DNA of 17,354 nucleotides, taken from contig NZ_CALADU010000094.1 of the NCBI RefSeq assembly GCF_937890665.1, positions 1 to 17,354 on the forward strand, written 5' to 3'. The position numbers and the translations under genes are program-made. The notes beneath the pieces were generated by a model. The model saw only the letters and a program-made list of their open reading frames with translations. It searched no databases and was not told the DNA's origin. Positions 16,096 to 17,354 of this stretch are shown piece by piece (position 1 is the stretch's first letter; each line of letters starts with the position of its first letter). Origin of the DNA: an uncultured Subdoligranulum sp. (lineage in GTDB: Bacteria; Bacillota_A; Clostridia; Oscillospirales; Ruminococcaceae).

Positions 16096-17133
16096 ATGAA
16101 AAAAATCTTGATGCTGGCCACCGGCGGCACTATTGCCACCTTAAAAACCAGTGAAGGTAAGGTCCCGCAGCTCACCTCGCAGGAACTGCTACGCACCGTG
16201 CCGGAAATCCGAACCATCTGTCAGGTGGAGACCCAGCAACTGTTCCAGTTGGACAGCACCAATGTGCATCCCCGCCATTGGCAGAAAATCGCGCAGGCGA
16301 TTTTGGACCATTACGATGAATACGACGGATTTGTGATCACTCACGGCACCGATACCATGGCCTATACGGCGGCGGCTTTGAGCTATATGCTGCCGAATTC
16401 CCGCAAGCCCATTGTTTTGACCGGCGCTCAAAACTCGATTGGGGAACGGGAAACCGACGGACGCCGCAATTTGTTGGATGCCTTTCTCTACGCATCTTCT
16501 AGCTGCGGGTGGGGCGTGACCATTGTTTTTGACGGTCAGGTTATGTTGGGGACCCGCGCCAAAAAGCTGCGGACCAAAAGTTACCATGCGTTTTCCAGCA
16601 TCGGCTATCCCGAGGTGGCTCGCATCCGGGACCAGCGGGTATATCCGGTCCTGCCTATGCCGCAGGGTCTGGGCAAACCGACGGGCGATTTGCTGCTGGA
16701 CCCCGACGTGTTTGTGCTCAAACTGATTCCCGGTATTCGCCCGGACGTCTTGACTTTGCTACGCCCGGCCTACCATGCCTTGATCGTGGAAGGGTTTGGC
16801 GTCGGCGGGGTGCCCTACTATGCCACGGCGGATTTCGCCCGGGAAGTGGGCGCGTGGGTCGAGGCAGGCAAGGTGGTCATCATGACCACACAGGTCATCT
16901 ATGAAGGCAGCGATATGAGTGTGTATCAGGTGGGGCACCAGATCAAACAGACCTATGGCGTCATTGAAGCCTATGATATGACGCTGGAGTCTGTGGTCAC
17001 CAAAACGATGCACCTTTTGCCCCACTGCCAGAATCTGACGGAATTCCGCAGCCGCTTTTTGACCCCTGTGGCCCATGATATTCTTCTTCCGGCAGAGGAG
17101 CCGCTGGAAAATGCATCGGAACCGGAGGCATAA
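16096..17133 (+). CDS. ansA: Type I L-asparaginase
   Basis: A 345-residue cytoplasmic-type asparaginase that hydrolyses asparagine to aspartate and ammonia. The family motifs are KKILMLATGGTIATLKTSEG (catalytic T12), FVITHGTDTMAYTAAALSYM (T85, D86) and KPIVLTGAQNSIGERETDGR (K104). There is no signal peptide, which favours the type I (AnsA) group. The ATG at 16096 is chosen because the protein begins exactly at the conserved first strand. The reading frame is open upstream to 15925 but that part overlaps the spoIID-like gene and does not resemble the family. The best Shine-Dalgarno-like stretch, GGAAGG, is rather far (about 12-13 bases) from the ATG and lies beside a hairpin. The last dozen residues (PAEEPLENASEPEA) are an acidic tail. 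Confidence 0.94.
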   Translation: MKKILMLATGGTIATLKTSEGKVPQLTSQELLRTVPEIRTICQVETQQLFQLDSTNVHPRHWQKIAQAILDHYDEYDGFVITHGTDTMAYTAAALSYMLPNSRKPIVLTGAQNSIGERETDGRRNLLDAFLYASSSCGWGVTIVFDGQVMLGTRAKKLRTKSYHAFSSIGYPEVARIRDQRVYPVLPMPQGLGKPTGDLLLDPDVFVLKLIPGIRPDVLTLLRPAYHALIVEGFGVGGVPYYATADFAREVGAWVEAGKVVIMTTQVIYEGSDMSVYQVGHQIKQTYGVIEAYDMTLESVVTKTMHLLPHCQNLTEFRSRFLTPVAHDILLPAEEPLENASEPEA

Positions 17134-17188
17134 ACGAAACTGGCAACGGTTTTACGAGAGCAAAAGGATAAATCCCACTGCGGAAAAT

Positions 17189-17228
17189 AATCAAAAGGCC
17201 CGACGCTTTTGCGTCGGGCCTTTTGATT
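17189..17228. terminator. Perfect 18-bp inverted repeat, bidirectional terminator
   Basis: Both arms match exactly over 18 bases, around a TTTT loop, with a GGCCCGACGC core stem and AATCAAAA/TTTTGATT flanks. In either direction the GC stem is followed by TTTTGATT. It lies 55 bases past the asparaginase stop and could also serve a minus-strand gene entering from beyond the right edge. Confidence 0.9.
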
Positions 17229-17242
17229 GCAATATCGGATGA

Positions 17243-17354
17243 AGAATAAACCAGGCAGAAGACGTGATTCGATGTCTGGATGAATACAACCGCGTACACA
17301 ATTTAGAGAGTCTCGCCTTACTTTCAGCCATCCGAAAAAACACAAAAAAGAAAG
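17243..17354 (+). other. Unassigned right-edge stretch with a possible partial reading frame
   Basis: After a TGA at 17240 one plus frame is open to the window end and reads protein-like: NQAEDVIRCLDEYNRVHN followed by LESLALLSAIRKNTKKK. No ATG occurs in it; a GTG at 17264 lacks a clear ribosome binding site. It may be the beginning of a gene, a remnant of one, or chance. I do not recognise the sequence. Confidence 0.2.

Overview
The window looks like chromosomal DNA of a low-abundance-of-mobile-DNA, GC-rich Gram-positive anaerobe of the class Clostridia. The best guess is an Oscillospiraceae/Ruminococcaceae relative such as Faecalibacterium, Gemmiger or Subdoligranulum. This is an inference from gene content (ECF-type ThiT behind a TPP riboswitch, ferredoxin-type aldo/keto reductase, NifS-ThiI pair without a rhodanese domain, SpoIID and GH25 wall enzymes), strong GGAGG-type ribosome binding sites and GC-rich codons with AT-rich spacers. 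No tRNA, rRNA, CRISPR, IS element or phage gene was seen.

Layout. 1-1043 (minus) is the 5' part of an N-acetylglucosamine/glucose-type PTS EIIC permease, cut by the left edge. 1417-1983 (minus) is thiT, with a complete regulatory leader: a consensus promoter, a TPP riboswitch and an intrinsic terminator. 2569-4611 (plus) is a secreted, membrane-anchored GH25 muramidase, preceded by a run of helically phased A-tracts. 4746-7623 (minus) is a three-gene proline operon, proC-proB-proA, that makes proline from glutamate. It diverges from 7785-8798 (plus), an aldo/keto reductase with a two-cluster ferredoxin tail. 8950-16015 (plus) looks like one operon: a cysteine desulfurase, thiI (4-thiouridine in tRNA), cinA and a 1124-residue multidomain protein. 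16096-17133 (plus) is a type I L-asparaginase, and a perfect bidirectional terminator follows.

The most unusual item is the 1124-residue protein. Its cytoplasmic N-terminus (about residues 8-225) aligns without gaps around the active site with the middle and C-terminal domains of the intact CinA encoded just upstream, but the catalytic Ser and Lys are replaced. After a disordered linker and one membrane span, an external region (about 500-695) resembles a class B sortase in which the positions of the catalytic His, Cys and Arg are Thr, Thr and Leu. A Ser-rich linker then leads to an apparently intact SpoIID lytic transglycosylase domain. It thus appears to be two pseudoenzymes fused through a membrane to a cell wall hydrolase.

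Other points to note: alternative hairpins in the cinA/spoIID-to-asparaginase spacer that could hide the Shine-Dalgarno sequence, a ProB lacking the PUA domain, candidate palindromic operators upstream of the PTS gene, and an unexplained reading frame at the right edge.
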